A program made the translations under genes and the position numbers. From assembly GCA_031404155.1 (NCBI GenBank), contig JANNGZ010000146.1, positions 1-16,975 on the forward strand: a stretch of DNA of 16,975 bases. The letters run 5' to 3'. The stretch is from JANNGZ01 sp031404155 (GTDB lineage Bacteria; Pseudomonadota; Gammaproteobacteria; Burkholderiales; Burkholderiaceae_C). This document shows positions 8,234-14,693 of the stretch, piece after piece. The first letter of the stretch is position 1, and each line of letters opens with the position of its first letter. The notes under the pieces are model-generated. The model made no database searches and had not been told where the DNA came from. It saw only the letters and a program-made list of their open reading frames with translations.

Positions 8234-8266
8234 GCCCCTGTCGGTCTGAACGAAGAACGCAGGGGC
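8234..8266. other. Inverted repeat in the gspL-gspM gap
   Basis: GCCCCTG (8234-8240) and CAGGGGC (8260-8266) form a perfect 7-bp inverted repeat around a 19-base loop, within the 121-bp non-coding stretch between gspL and gspM. No T run follows on either strand. It could act as an mRNA processing or stability element, or be incidental in GC-rich DNA. Confidence 0.35.
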
Positions 8267-8274
8267 GGGTGGGC

Positions 8275-9519
8275 TCACGAACGGGCTCCCTGGGCGCGGC
8301 TGATGACGACGCGACCTTCACTGGCTTCAACCGCCAGCCCGGCCGGGCGCAGCAGGGTGCGGAACTGGTCGATCTGCGGCGGGCTCCAGCCCTGTGCCGC
8401 GAGCGTGAGCCGGCCCGGCTCGAAACGCAGGGTCTGCACCGGCGGCTGGTCGCCCGGCCAGGCGGACGCGGCCGCGTCGAGCAACGCTTCGAGATCAGCC
8501 TCGCCGGCGCGCCCGGCGGCAGCGCGTAGCGCGTCGGTCTCGCGCAGCATTTGGGTGGGCGCATCGAGCACAGCACGCACTTGCGGGTGGGTGGTCTGCA
8601 GCAGTTTGACCATCGACTGCTTCTTGTCTTCGACCGCCGCACGCTGGTGCCAGGCCCAGAGGTTCAGGCCCATGATCTGCAAGGCCACCAGCGCGCCCAG
8701 GCCCCAGCGCACCGGCCGCCAGGACGGGCCGGCAAAGCGGCGCACCGCCTCGCGAAAGGCCAGCGTGCCGCGATGCCGGGGGGCAAGGTCGAACTGGCGC
8801 AGGTTCCACAGCGACCTGGCGGCCTGGAGTGCGCGCTGCTCGTCCGTCATCACCTGCACCGGAGCGCCAAGCAGCCGCTCCGCCGGTGCTGCCACCGCGG
8901 GCGTGGCGCTCCAGCGCGCCGGCTGCGCAGACCACACCGGCAAAAGCGTGCGGGCCAGTCCGCCTTGCAGGCGCAGGCAGGCAACGCCTTGCGCGTCGGA
9001 CCAGGTCAGCCGCATCGGCGCTCCGGCGGCCAGGCCGGGCGGTTCGGAGAAATGGCCTTGCGGCTGCGGGTCGGGCCAGGACGAGGGCACCACACGCTCG
9101 ACCGGCACGCCGGACTTTTCGAGCAGCGCGATCTGGTCGGCGAGCCAGGGTTTGTCGACCGCGGCAATCCAGCTCGGCTGGCCGGCGCTGGCGTCGGGCG
9201 AGAGCGCGAAATGCGTGTTCTCGGCGTCGTTGAGCAGAGCTTCTTCGAGCAGGCCGATCAGCGCCGGGCGCAGTTTCGCCGCGGGCGCGCGGGGCAGCGT
9301 GATCGCGTGCCAGCTGGCGTCGGCATCGGCGAGAACGGCGACCACGCTGTCGGCGCGCGGCAGTAGCGAGGCGGCACAGCGGCCCTGTGCGCTGAGGTTC
9401 AGCCCGTCGGGACTGAGCACGTAGCTGTACTCGGCGGTGGCACGCGCCGCGGAGCCGTCCGGCGCGGCGGCGGCGCTCAGGCGCTCGCGCGCGGGGATCA
9501 GGACGACAAGGATCGACAT
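8275..9519 (-). CDS. gspL: Type II secretion platform protein GspL
   Basis: A 414-residue bitopic inner-membrane protein. The cytoplasmic part (1-270) has the actin-like fold expected for GspL, which binds GspE; it includes LPRAPAAKLRPALIGLLEEALLNDAENTHFAL (75-106), a family hallmark, and a region ending LWNLRQFDLAP (237-247). A membrane segment spans about 272-290 (WGLGALVALQIMGLNLWAW). The periplasmic part ends with a small domain (VQTLRFEPGRLTLAAQGWSP, 361-380) like the ferredoxin-like domain that pairs with GspM. The start at 9519 (MSILVVLIPA) matches the family; an upstream ATG at 9579 lies in the non-coding gap. No strong ribosome binding site is visible. It follows gspK after 135 bp and precedes gspM by 121 bp, the two largest gaps in the operon. 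Confidence 0.95.
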   Translation of the reverse strand: MSILVVLIPARERLSAAAAPDGSAARATAEYSYVLSPDGLNLSAQGRCAASLLPRADSVVAVLADADASWHAITLPRAPAAKLRPALIGLLEEALLNDAENTHFALSPDASAGQPSWIAAVDKPWLADQIALLEKSGVPVERVVPSSWPDPQPQGHFSEPPGLAAGAPMRLTWSDAQGVACLRLQGGLARTLLPVWSAQPARWSATPAVAAPAERLLGAPVQVMTDEQRALQAARSLWNLRQFDLAPRHRGTLAFREAVRRFAGPSWRPVRWGLGALVALQIMGLNLWAWHQRAAVEDKKQSMVKLLQTTHPQVRAVLDAPTQMLRETDALRAAAGRAGEADLEALLDAAASAWPGDQPPVQTLRFEPGRLTLAAQGWSPPQIDQFRTLLRPAGLAVEASEGRVVISRAQGARS

Positions 9520-9654
9520 AGAGTGAAGAAGGCTACCGTCTTTGGCACGGTGGATCAACCTTGGATGCCGTGAGACCAAAGTCTTACACGGCGACGCACA
9601 AGCCGACCCAGAAGCGCGAGTCTGGCAGGTGTGCTGCGGCCCGCGCCCGCAGTG

Positions 9655-10665
9655 TCACCCAGCGAACAGGTTGATCCTTTCGCGGCGCAAGGGAACGATT
9701 TCCAGCTGCCGGCGTTGCACCAGCGAACGCTCTTCGAGCACCCGCTGTTCAAGGCGCAGGCGGCCGCGAATCTCGAAGTGGCTCGAGGCGACGCCGACAC
9801 CGGCGAAATCGAGTTTGGCGGTCGTGCCGAGCACCGCGCGCGCGTCGTCCACGGTCTTGAACGGCTGGCGCTGGCGCGACTGCACCAGGCGCTCGGCGCT
9901 GGCCAGATCCAGGCCGTCGATCACCGCCGCGATCACCTCGCGCGGCGCCGTGTTCAGGTTCACCGGGGCGCTACCGGGCAGGAGCGTGACCCAGGGCGCG
10001 AGGCGCTCGACCGTGGCTGCGTCCAGGCCGAGCCAGACCAGCTGGGCCACGGTCTGTGGCAACAGGGTCGCGTCGGGGTTGCCGCGGGCGGCGGCGAGCA
10101 GGCCTTCGGCCAGGCGTTGGGCCACGTCCGAGGACAGGCCTGCCGATTCGCACAGGCGCTGCAGCACCGCCATTTGCGCCGGCACCAGCTTGCCGTCGTT
10201 GACCAGGTGGTTGAGGTTGTAGCGCGACTGCTCGTCGGCGATCGAGCCGGAGAGAAAGGCCTCCGGGGCGTCCTCGGCATTGCTCTTGTCGGAGGCGAGG
10301 AAGGTGGAGATGCGCGCCTCGGCCAGCGGCACCGCCCAGGGTTCGCCAAAATGGTCCGCACCACCGCTGCGTGCGTCCTCGCGCAGGATCAGGCGCGCCC
10401 AGTCGAGCGCGCCGTTGAGAATCCATGCGGACTGGGCGCGCGCGCGCTCCGCCTCTTCGACCTGGATTGCGCGCCATTGCTGCCAGACCATGCCCGCCGC
10501 GATCGTGGTGACGAAGGTGAGGATCACCATCGCGAGCAGCAGCGCGGCGCCCGACTGTGCGTTGCGGCCGGCCCGGCGCGCTGGGCTGCGGGCCGCGGCG
10601 CGCACCGGGCTTGGCTGGCCCGAGGCCGACACGTGGCTCGGCCCGGTTTTCGAGCGGCGGGTCAT
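9655..10665 (-). CDS. gspK: Minor pseudopilin GspK
   Basis: A 336-residue minor pseudopilin, the largest of the set as usual. The leader is long and basic (39 residues, RRAGRNAQSG), with likely prepilin peptidase cleavage after G39 before AALLLAMVILTFVTTIAAG. Position +5 of the mature chain is Leu, not Glu; lack of Glu5 is typical of GspK, which caps the pseudopilus tip with GspI and GspJ. The globular part has DEQSRYNLNHL (144-154) and PVNLNTAPREVIAAV (234-248), both GspK signatures, and the C-terminal EIRGRLRLEQRVLEERSLVQRR pattern. The ATG at 10665 is preceded by GGAGG at a spacing of seven, the best ribosome site in the operon. The longer open frame to 11274 crosses gspJ and is not real. 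It starts 56 bp after the gspJ stop. Confidence 0.96.
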   Translation of the reverse strand: MTRRSKTGPSHVSASGQPSPVRAAARSPARRAGRNAQSGAALLLAMVILTFVTTIAAGMVWQQWRAIQVEEAERARAQSAWILNGALDWARLILREDARSGGADHFGEPWAVPLAEARISTFLASDKSNAEDAPEAFLSGSIADEQSRYNLNHLVNDGKLVPAQMAVLQRLCESAGLSSDVAQRLAEGLLAAARGNPDATLLPQTVAQLVWLGLDAATVERLAPWVTLLPGSAPVNLNTAPREVIAAVIDGLDLASAERLVQSRQRQPFKTVDDARAVLGTTAKLDFAGVGVASSHFEIRGRLRLEQRVLEERSLVQRRQLEIVPLRRERINLFAG

Positions 10666-10721
10666 CAGGCAACCTCCGTGCTGCGCACTGCGGTATTCGC
10701 CTTGGGAACGGCCCGGCGGGC

Positions 10722-11351
10722 TCATGGCAGGCTGGGCGCGAGCATCGTGTCGCGCGTGAGGTTGCCGTTGAGTTCGCCCTCGAAGGCGAGCACCAAGCGC
10801 ACGCCTTGAGGCAGCAGCTCCCGGGTGCGCCCCGGTGCGCTGCCCGAAGGCGCAGGTGCCGCCGCCACGTCGCCGCTGGACTGGGCGTTGCTCCAGGCGC
10901 CGCCGCGCCAGAAATAAAGCTGCACCGCGCTGACGCCCGACAGCGTGCGCAGCTGCGCCGCCTCGCTGCCGAGCAGTTGCTGGCTGCGCAGCCAGCTCTC
11001 CTGGAGCTGTGCCCCGCGCGTGCTGCTCGGGCCCGCCCAGCGCTGCCAGTGGCGCTCGCGCAGCGACCACGCCACCACCTGCGCGCCGCCGGCGGTCTGG
11101 CGAATCAGTCGGACCGTCGAGCCGTCGAAGGACAGGGCCGGCGCGTCGCGGGTTTCGTGGATCGATTGCAGGTCGAGCTCCCACTGCGCCAGCACCGTGT
11201 TCAGCCGCAGGCTGCGCTCGCTGCGCTGCTGGCCCGCGTCGCGGGCGCGCGAAATGCCGTCGATGCCTTGCCACGCCATGCCGGCGAGCACCGCCATGAT
11301 CAGCATCGCGACAAGCACTTCGACCAGCGTGAAACCGCGCTTCGTTTTCAT
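10722..11351 (-). CDS. gspJ: Minor pseudopilin GspJ
   Basis: A 209-residue minor pseudopilin. It has a short leader, MKTKRG, with cleavage expected between G6 and F7, and the mature N-terminus FTLVEVLVAMLIMAVLAGMAW carries the conserved Glu at +5. Family features include RNTVLAQWELDL-like sequence (LRLNTVLAQWELDLQSI, 49-65), LSFDGSTVRLIRQT and LPQGVRLVLAFEG near the end. GspJ forms the tip complex with GspI and GspK. An Ala/Pro/Ser-rich loop (DVAAAPAPSGSAPG) sits before the last strand. It begins 19 bp after the gspI stop. Confidence 0.95.
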   Translation of the reverse strand: MKTKRGFTLVEVLVAMLIMAVLAGMAWQGIDGISRARDAGQQRSERSLRLNTVLAQWELDLQSIHETRDAPALSFDGSTVRLIRQTAGGAQVVAWSLRERHWQRWAGPSSTRGAQLQESWLRSQQLLGSEAAQLRTLSGVSAVQLYFWRGGAWSNAQSSGDVAAAPAPSGSAPGRTRELLPQGVRLVLAFEGELNGNLTRDTMLAPSLP

Positions 11352-11370
11352 GCCGATTCGCCGCCTGCGA

Positions 11371-11754
11371 TCAATACCGCGCGATCACGGTCGACAGGGT
11401 CAGCAGCGGCGTGCCCGCGGCGTCGCCGACCTGCGCGTCGACGCGCCGGAAGTTCGGGTTCGGGGTCGGGCGCACGATCAGCTTGCCGTTGTAGCTGCTG
11501 CCGAGTTGCTCGCAGCTGAAGTCGATGTCGCCGACGCTGGGAAACTGGCGCGCCAGCTTCAGGCCGATGAGCTGGTTGTCCGCGCACCACTGCGCGGCGC
11601 TCACGTCGGCCAGGCGTTGCGCGTTGTTGGTCAGCGCGCCGGCAGCGCGGATGCCGGTGCCCAGGGCCACCGCAACGATCGCCACCGCCACCAGCACCTC
11701 GATCAGGGTGAAGCCGGCCCGTGGATTCCGCGGCTGCGAGCGCGGGCCTCTCAT
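11371..11754 (-). CDS. gspI: Minor pseudopilin GspI
   Basis: A 127-residue minor pseudopilin, normal length for GspI. The leader MRGPRSQPRNPRAG is cleaved after G14, and the mature N-terminus FTLIEVLVAVAIVAVALGTGIRA has Glu at +5. The WCADNQLIGLKLARQFPSVG stretch (56-75) is a GspI signature. GspI nucleates the pseudopilus tip. The ATG at 11754 overlaps the gspH stop in an ATGA junction and has GAGGTGG just upstream, which supports this start over the longer frame to 11925. Two cysteines (WCADNQ, FSCEQL) could form a disulfide in the periplasm; this is an inference. Confidence 0.95.
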   Translation of the reverse strand: MRGPRSQPRNPRAGFTLIEVLVAVAIVAVALGTGIRAAGALTNNAQRLADVSAAQWCADNQLIGLKLARQFPSVGDIDFSCEQLGSSYNGKLIVRPTPNPNFRRVDAQVGDAAGTPLLTLSTVIARY

Positions 11755-12293
11755 GGCACCACCTCGAGCGGCGCTGCCACGAAGGGCCCGAGGCCGTCGG
11801 TGGAGAGTTCGAGCCGGCGTTCGCCGAGATGCAGGACGATGCGCTGCGCGCCGATCAAGGGCTCGGGCCCGAGCTGGACCGCGCGGGCGCCGACGATCTC
11901 GGCGCTCATGCCGTCGGCCAGCCATCGGTTCGGCAAGGGCCGGTCGGGCGGCAGCCCGATGAAACGAAACTGCGCGCCGTCGCTGCTGTCGGTGCTGGCG
12001 AGCTCCCAGCGCACCGAGAGCCCGGAAGCGCGTGCGTCGGCGCGGGCCGACTCGAGCAGCGCCGACAGCCGCCCCGCCTCTTGCTCCAGCCGGGCTTCGG
12101 AGCCGTCGCGCAAGGACACGCTGGCCAGGCCTGCGGCGATCGCGATCAGGGCGACCACGATCATCAGCTCGATCAGCGTGAAGCCGTGCCGATAGCGTGG
12201 GGCCCGCGCCGGCCTGCGCGAAGTCACCGCGCGCCGATGCGATGCAAGCGCCGCCGAGGGCGGTCGATCATTGCCAGGAGCCGATCTCGGCAT
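11751..12293 (-). CDS. gspH: Minor pseudopilin GspH
   Basis: Up to 180 residues. The prepilin segment RYRHG/FTLIELMIVVALIAIAAGLASVSL identifies a pseudopilin, with Glu at +5, and the downstream LEQEAGRLSALLESARADARASGLSVRW is the GspH helix pattern. The last part ends LSTDGLGPFVAAPLEVVP. Position between gspG and gspI and length fit GspH, a minor pseudopilin of the T2SS. The start is uncertain: ATG 12293 overlaps the end of gspG by 26 bp and gives a 37-residue leader, while GTG 12227 gives a 15-residue leader (MTSRRPARAPRYRHG) more typical of the class but has no visible ribosome site. I keep the ATG because GAAGG lies shortly before it. Confidence 0.93.
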   Translation of the reverse strand: MPRSAPGNDRPPSAALASHRRAVTSRRPARAPRYRHGFTLIELMIVVALIAIAAGLASVSLRDGSEARLEQEAGRLSALLESARADARASGLSVRWELASTDSSDGAQFRFIGLPPDRPLPNRWLADGMSAEIVGARAVQLGPEPLIGAQRIVLHLGERRLELSTDGLGPFVAAPLEVVP

Positions 12294-12750
12294 TCTTGCC
12301 TTCGCCGCCGGACTGACCGTCGGCGCCGTAGCTGAAGACGTCGATCTCGCTCTTCACACCCGGGTTCACGTACTGGTAGGGGCGGCCCCAGGGGTCGCCG
12401 GGCAGTTTGTCCAGGTAAGGCTTCCAGTTCGGCGGCACCGCACCGACCGAGGGTTTGCGCACCAAGGATTCGAGGCCTTGCTCGGCGCTGGGGTAGCGCT
12501 GGTTGTCGAGCTTGTAGAGCTTGAGCGCCTGCATCAGGTTGTTGACATCGGTGCGCGCCGCGGTCACCCGCGCGTCATCGGCGCGTTCGAGCACGGCCGG
12601 CGCGATCAGCGCCGCCAGCACGCCGATGATCACCACCACGACCATGATCTCGATCAGCGTGAAGCCGCGTGAGCGAGACCGCGAAGTTGCGCGCGGCGCG
12701 CGGCTGCCGGTGCAGCGCAGGCGCTGAGCAAAGCGTTGCAATTTGGGCAT
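12268..12750 (-). CDS. gspG: Major pseudopilin GspG
   Basis: A 160-residue precursor of the main pseudopilus subunit. Cleavage is expected after G29 in SRSRG/FTLIEIMVVVVIIGVLAALIAP, with Glu at +5; the mature chain of 131 residues is the normal size. GspG signatures follow: KLYKLDNQRYPSAEQGLESLV, the W-P loop PPNWKPYLDKLPGDPWGRPYQY and a C-terminal calcium-site region FSYGADGQSGGEGKNAEIGSW. The leader (residues 1-29) is unusually long and Arg-rich for GspG. The start at 12750 is the first plausible ATG; another in-frame ATG at 12816 would give a 51-residue leader and overlap the gspC start. First gene of the eleven-gene operon, divergent from gspC. No strong ribosome site is visible before 12750. 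Confidence 0.96.
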   Translation of the reverse strand: MPKLQRFAQRLRCTGSRAPRATSRSRSRGFTLIEIMVVVVIIGVLAALIAPAVLERADDARVTAARTDVNNLMQALKLYKLDNQRYPSAEQGLESLVRKPSVGAVPPNWKPYLDKLPGDPWGRPYQYVNPGVKSEIDVFSYGADGQSGGEGKNAEIGSWQ

Positions 12751-12814
12751 GGGATGCAGTGCAGTCGATCGTTGTGATTTTGGGGCGAGAGAACGCTTCA
12801 ATGATAATCGCCGC
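12751..12814. promoter_or_regulatory. Divergent gspC / gspG promoter region
   Basis: Only 64 bp separate the start codons of gspC (plus) and gspG (minus), and this stretch is AT-richer than its surroundings, so it should hold promoters for both directions. On the plus strand TTGGGG (12780-12785), a 17-base spacer and GATAAT (12803-12808) make a plausible sigma-70 type promoter; its start point would fall at about the gspC ATG (12815), implying a leaderless or nearly leaderless mRNA. On the minus strand TATCAT (12806-12801) overlaps the same bases but lacks a good -35. Promoter elements are read by eye. Confidence 0.45.
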
Positions 12815-13525
12815 ATGGGTTCACGCCTTGCCTCCTTCGCAGTCTGGGCCATCGTCGCCGCGAGCGCGGTGTTTTGGGCGCTGCGCATGTTCGCTGCGGC
12901 GCCGGCGGCTCCAACGCACACGGTGGCGGTGAGCGCCGCGGCCACGCCGCGTGGCGACCTGGCCCGCCTGTTCGGCGCCGACGCGCCGCCACCGGCTGCC
13001 TCGGGTGCCGTTGCGGCGGCGGCGCCCGAGCTGGCTTCTCGCTTCAAACTTCTCGGCCTCGCCGCCACGCGCAGCTTGGGCTCGCAGGAAGGTCTGGCGC
13101 TCCTGTCGGTGGATGGCAAGCCGGCGCGGCCGTTTCGTGTCGGTCAGTCGGTGGCCGATTCGTTGGTGCTGCTGTCGGTGCAAGGGCGCGAGGTCCAACT
13201 CGGCGCCGCGGGCGGTGACGCTCAGCTGAAGATCGAGTTGCCGCCGCTTGCGCCGCCGACCACCGGCACTTTGCCCGCGCCAGGTGCCGCGCCGTTGACC
13301 TTGCCGCGACCCGGGCTGGTGCCGCCTGGGTTGCCGCCACCACCGCGTGCGCCAGCTACCGTGCCCGTTGCGCCCGCCGTTGCACCGCCGCCGGCCACAG
13401 CGCCGTCGGCAGCGCCGATATTGGTGCCACCGCCGCCAACCACGGCGGTGCAGCCGCTGGCCAATCCGGCACCACCAGGTGGCATGGGGGCGCGTCCGCC
13501 GAACGAGGGGGCGCTGACGCAGTAG
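12815..13525 (+). CDS. gspC: Type II secretion clamp protein GspC, without PDZ domain
   Basis: A 236-residue protein with a short cytoplasmic N terminus, one membrane segment (about 7-26, SFAVWAIVAASAVFWALRMF), and a periplasmic HR domain (about 48-143) recognised by DLARLFGA, SRFKLLGLAA, GLALLSVDGKPARPFRVGQSV and LLSVQGREVQLG. The HR domain binds the N0 domain of GspD and links the inner and outer membrane parts. From about 143 to the end the chain is almost entirely Pro, Ala, Thr and Gly (PGLPPPPRAP, ILVPPPPTT), where many GspC proteins carry a PDZ or coiled-coil domain. The start at 12815 puts the membrane segment at the usual distance; the open frame to 12743 is upstream non-coding. It is divergent from the gspG operon and convergent with the CobT-like gene. 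Confidence 0.93.
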   Translation: MGSRLASFAVWAIVAASAVFWALRMFAAAPAAPTHTVAVSAAATPRGDLARLFGADAPPPAASGAVAAAAPELASRFKLLGLAATRSLGSQEGLALLSVDGKPARPFRVGQSVADSLVLLSVQGREVQLGAAGGDAQLKIELPPLAPPTTGTLPAPGAAPLTLPRPGLVPPGLPPPPRAPATVPVAPAVAPPPATAPSAAPILVPPPPTTAVQPLANPAPPGGMGARPPNEGALTQ

Positions 13526-13542
13526 CGCCGGCGCCGTCTCCG

Positions 13543-13560
13543 CCGCTCATTCCTGAGCGG
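13543..13560. terminator. Bidirectional hairpin between gspC and the CobT-like gene
   Basis: CCGCTCA (13543-13549) and TGAGCGG (13554-13560) form a perfect 7-bp stem with a four-base TTCC loop. It sits in the 47-bp gap between two convergent stop codons, exactly where a shared terminator is expected. There is no T run on either side, so termination efficiency is uncertain. Confidence 0.6.
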
Positions 13561-13572
13561 AGCGCGCGAACT

Positions 13573-14670
13573 TCAGACCGACAGCGCGCCGGTGAAGCTG
13601 CTCAGGCCGTCCAGGTTCGTGCTCATGCCCATGTCGCCGGGGCGCGACGGGCCGGGGTCTTCGCCCTCCACCACCTCGGTGAGCAGCGCCGCAGCCGCTT
13701 TGACCAGCGGCCAGGCGAGCGTGGCGCCGGTGCCGTCGGTGGCGCCCATGCCGAGTTCGAGCAGTGCCGAGGCGCGGAACAGGTGCAGTGCCTGGTCGAG
13801 CCCCTGGTGTCCATGGCTGCGGCAGAAGACGCAGTAGTCGGTGACCGGGGCGGCGATCTTCGAGGCGACCATCAGGGCCGCGCAGGCTGCTATGCCGTCG
13901 ACCATGATCAGGTGCCGCTTGCTCGCGGCCACCAGCATCAGGCCGACCATCATCGCGATCTCGAAACCGCCGAAAGCGGCGAGCACCTCGACCGGGTCGA
14001 CCACGTCGCGGTGGCGGCCTTGCGCGCCTTGCGTGACGACCATCAGGTGAGCCAGCTCGTCGGCGCTCATCTCGGGCCCCGAGAGCAGCAGGTCGCGCAC
14101 CGAAGAGTCCGACAAACGCGACAGCACCAGCGCCGCGCTCTCGTGCCCGCCAACGCCGATGCCGGAGCAGGCCACGAGGTTGCCACGCAGCGAGTCGCCG
14201 ATCTCCATGCCGGCGCGGATGGCGGCGTGGGCCTGCTCCACCGACATCGCCGCGCTGGCGCGGGCATTGCGCGTGCCGTGCGCGATCTTGCGCATCAGCA
14301 GGCGGTCGTGTGCGGGCAGGCGCTCGGCGACACCGGAGTCGACGACCGCGAGGTCCATACCGTGGATGCGCGCAAACACCGCCAGCGGCAGATGGCCCGA
14401 AAGCAACTGCTGCACCTGCTCGTGGGTGGCCCGGCCTTGCGCCTTGGCCACGCCGTCGACGGCCAGGCCATGGTCAGAGGCGAGGATCAGGATGTGGGGG
14501 TCGCGAAAACGCGGCTTGAGCGTGTTCTGCATCAAACCCAGGCGGATCGCCAGCGGCTCGAGTTCACCGAGACTGCCGGTGGTCTCGCCGCGTTTTTGAA
14601 GTTTCTCGCGCAGCGCCCGCTCCAGCAGCGGGTTCGAGGTGGGCGATATCAGGGAGCGGTTGAGCGACAT
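13573..14670 (-). CDS. Divergent CobT-family phosphoribosyltransferase-like protein
   Basis: A 365-residue protein of the nicotinate-nucleotide:dimethylbenzimidazole phosphoribosyltransferase (CobT) family (PF02277). Family features: TGSLGELEPLAIRLG (31-45), LILASDHGLAVDGV (61-74), LAVVDSGV (107-114), KIAHGTRNARASAAMS (128-143), GGFEIAMMVGLMLVAASKRHLIMVDGIAACAALM (234-267) and LLELGMGATDGTGATLAWPLV (303-323). Canonical CobT makes alpha-ribazole phosphate for the lower ligand of cobalamin. Here two conserved glutamates look changed: GEGTG is TDGTG (Asp312 where the catalytic Glu is expected), and the GEMGIGNTT motif is replaced by SGIGVGGHE (169-177). The KPPGSLG motif is also altered to ETTGSLG. 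So the chemistry may differ; I give no symbol. The start at 14670 lies 23 bp after the ilvA stop, so it probably shares the ilvA mRNA. No other cobalamin gene is in the window. Confidence 0.8.
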   Translation of the reverse strand: MSLNRSLISPTSNPLLERALREKLQKRGETTGSLGELEPLAIRLGLMQNTLKPRFRDPHILILASDHGLAVDGVAKAQGRATHEQVQQLLSGHLPLAVFARIHGMDLAVVDSGVAERLPAHDRLLMRKIAHGTRNARASAAMSVEQAHAAIRAGMEIGDSLRGNLVACSGIGVGGHESAALVLSRLSDSSVRDLLLSGPEMSADELAHLMVVTQGAQGRHRDVVDPVEVLAAFGGFEIAMMVGLMLVAASKRHLIMVDGIAACAALMVASKIAAPVTDYCVFCRSHGHQGLDQALHLFRASALLELGMGATDGTGATLAWPLVKAAAALLTEVVEGEDPGPSRPGDMGMSTNLDGLSSFTGALSV

Positions 14671-14693
14671 GCCGCAAGTGTAAGCAGACGCGC

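Noticed and set aside
12268..13119. GspG frame extended to 283 codons
   Set aside because: The extension runs antisense through gspC and past the promoter region. The pseudopilin leader and family length support the start at 12750.
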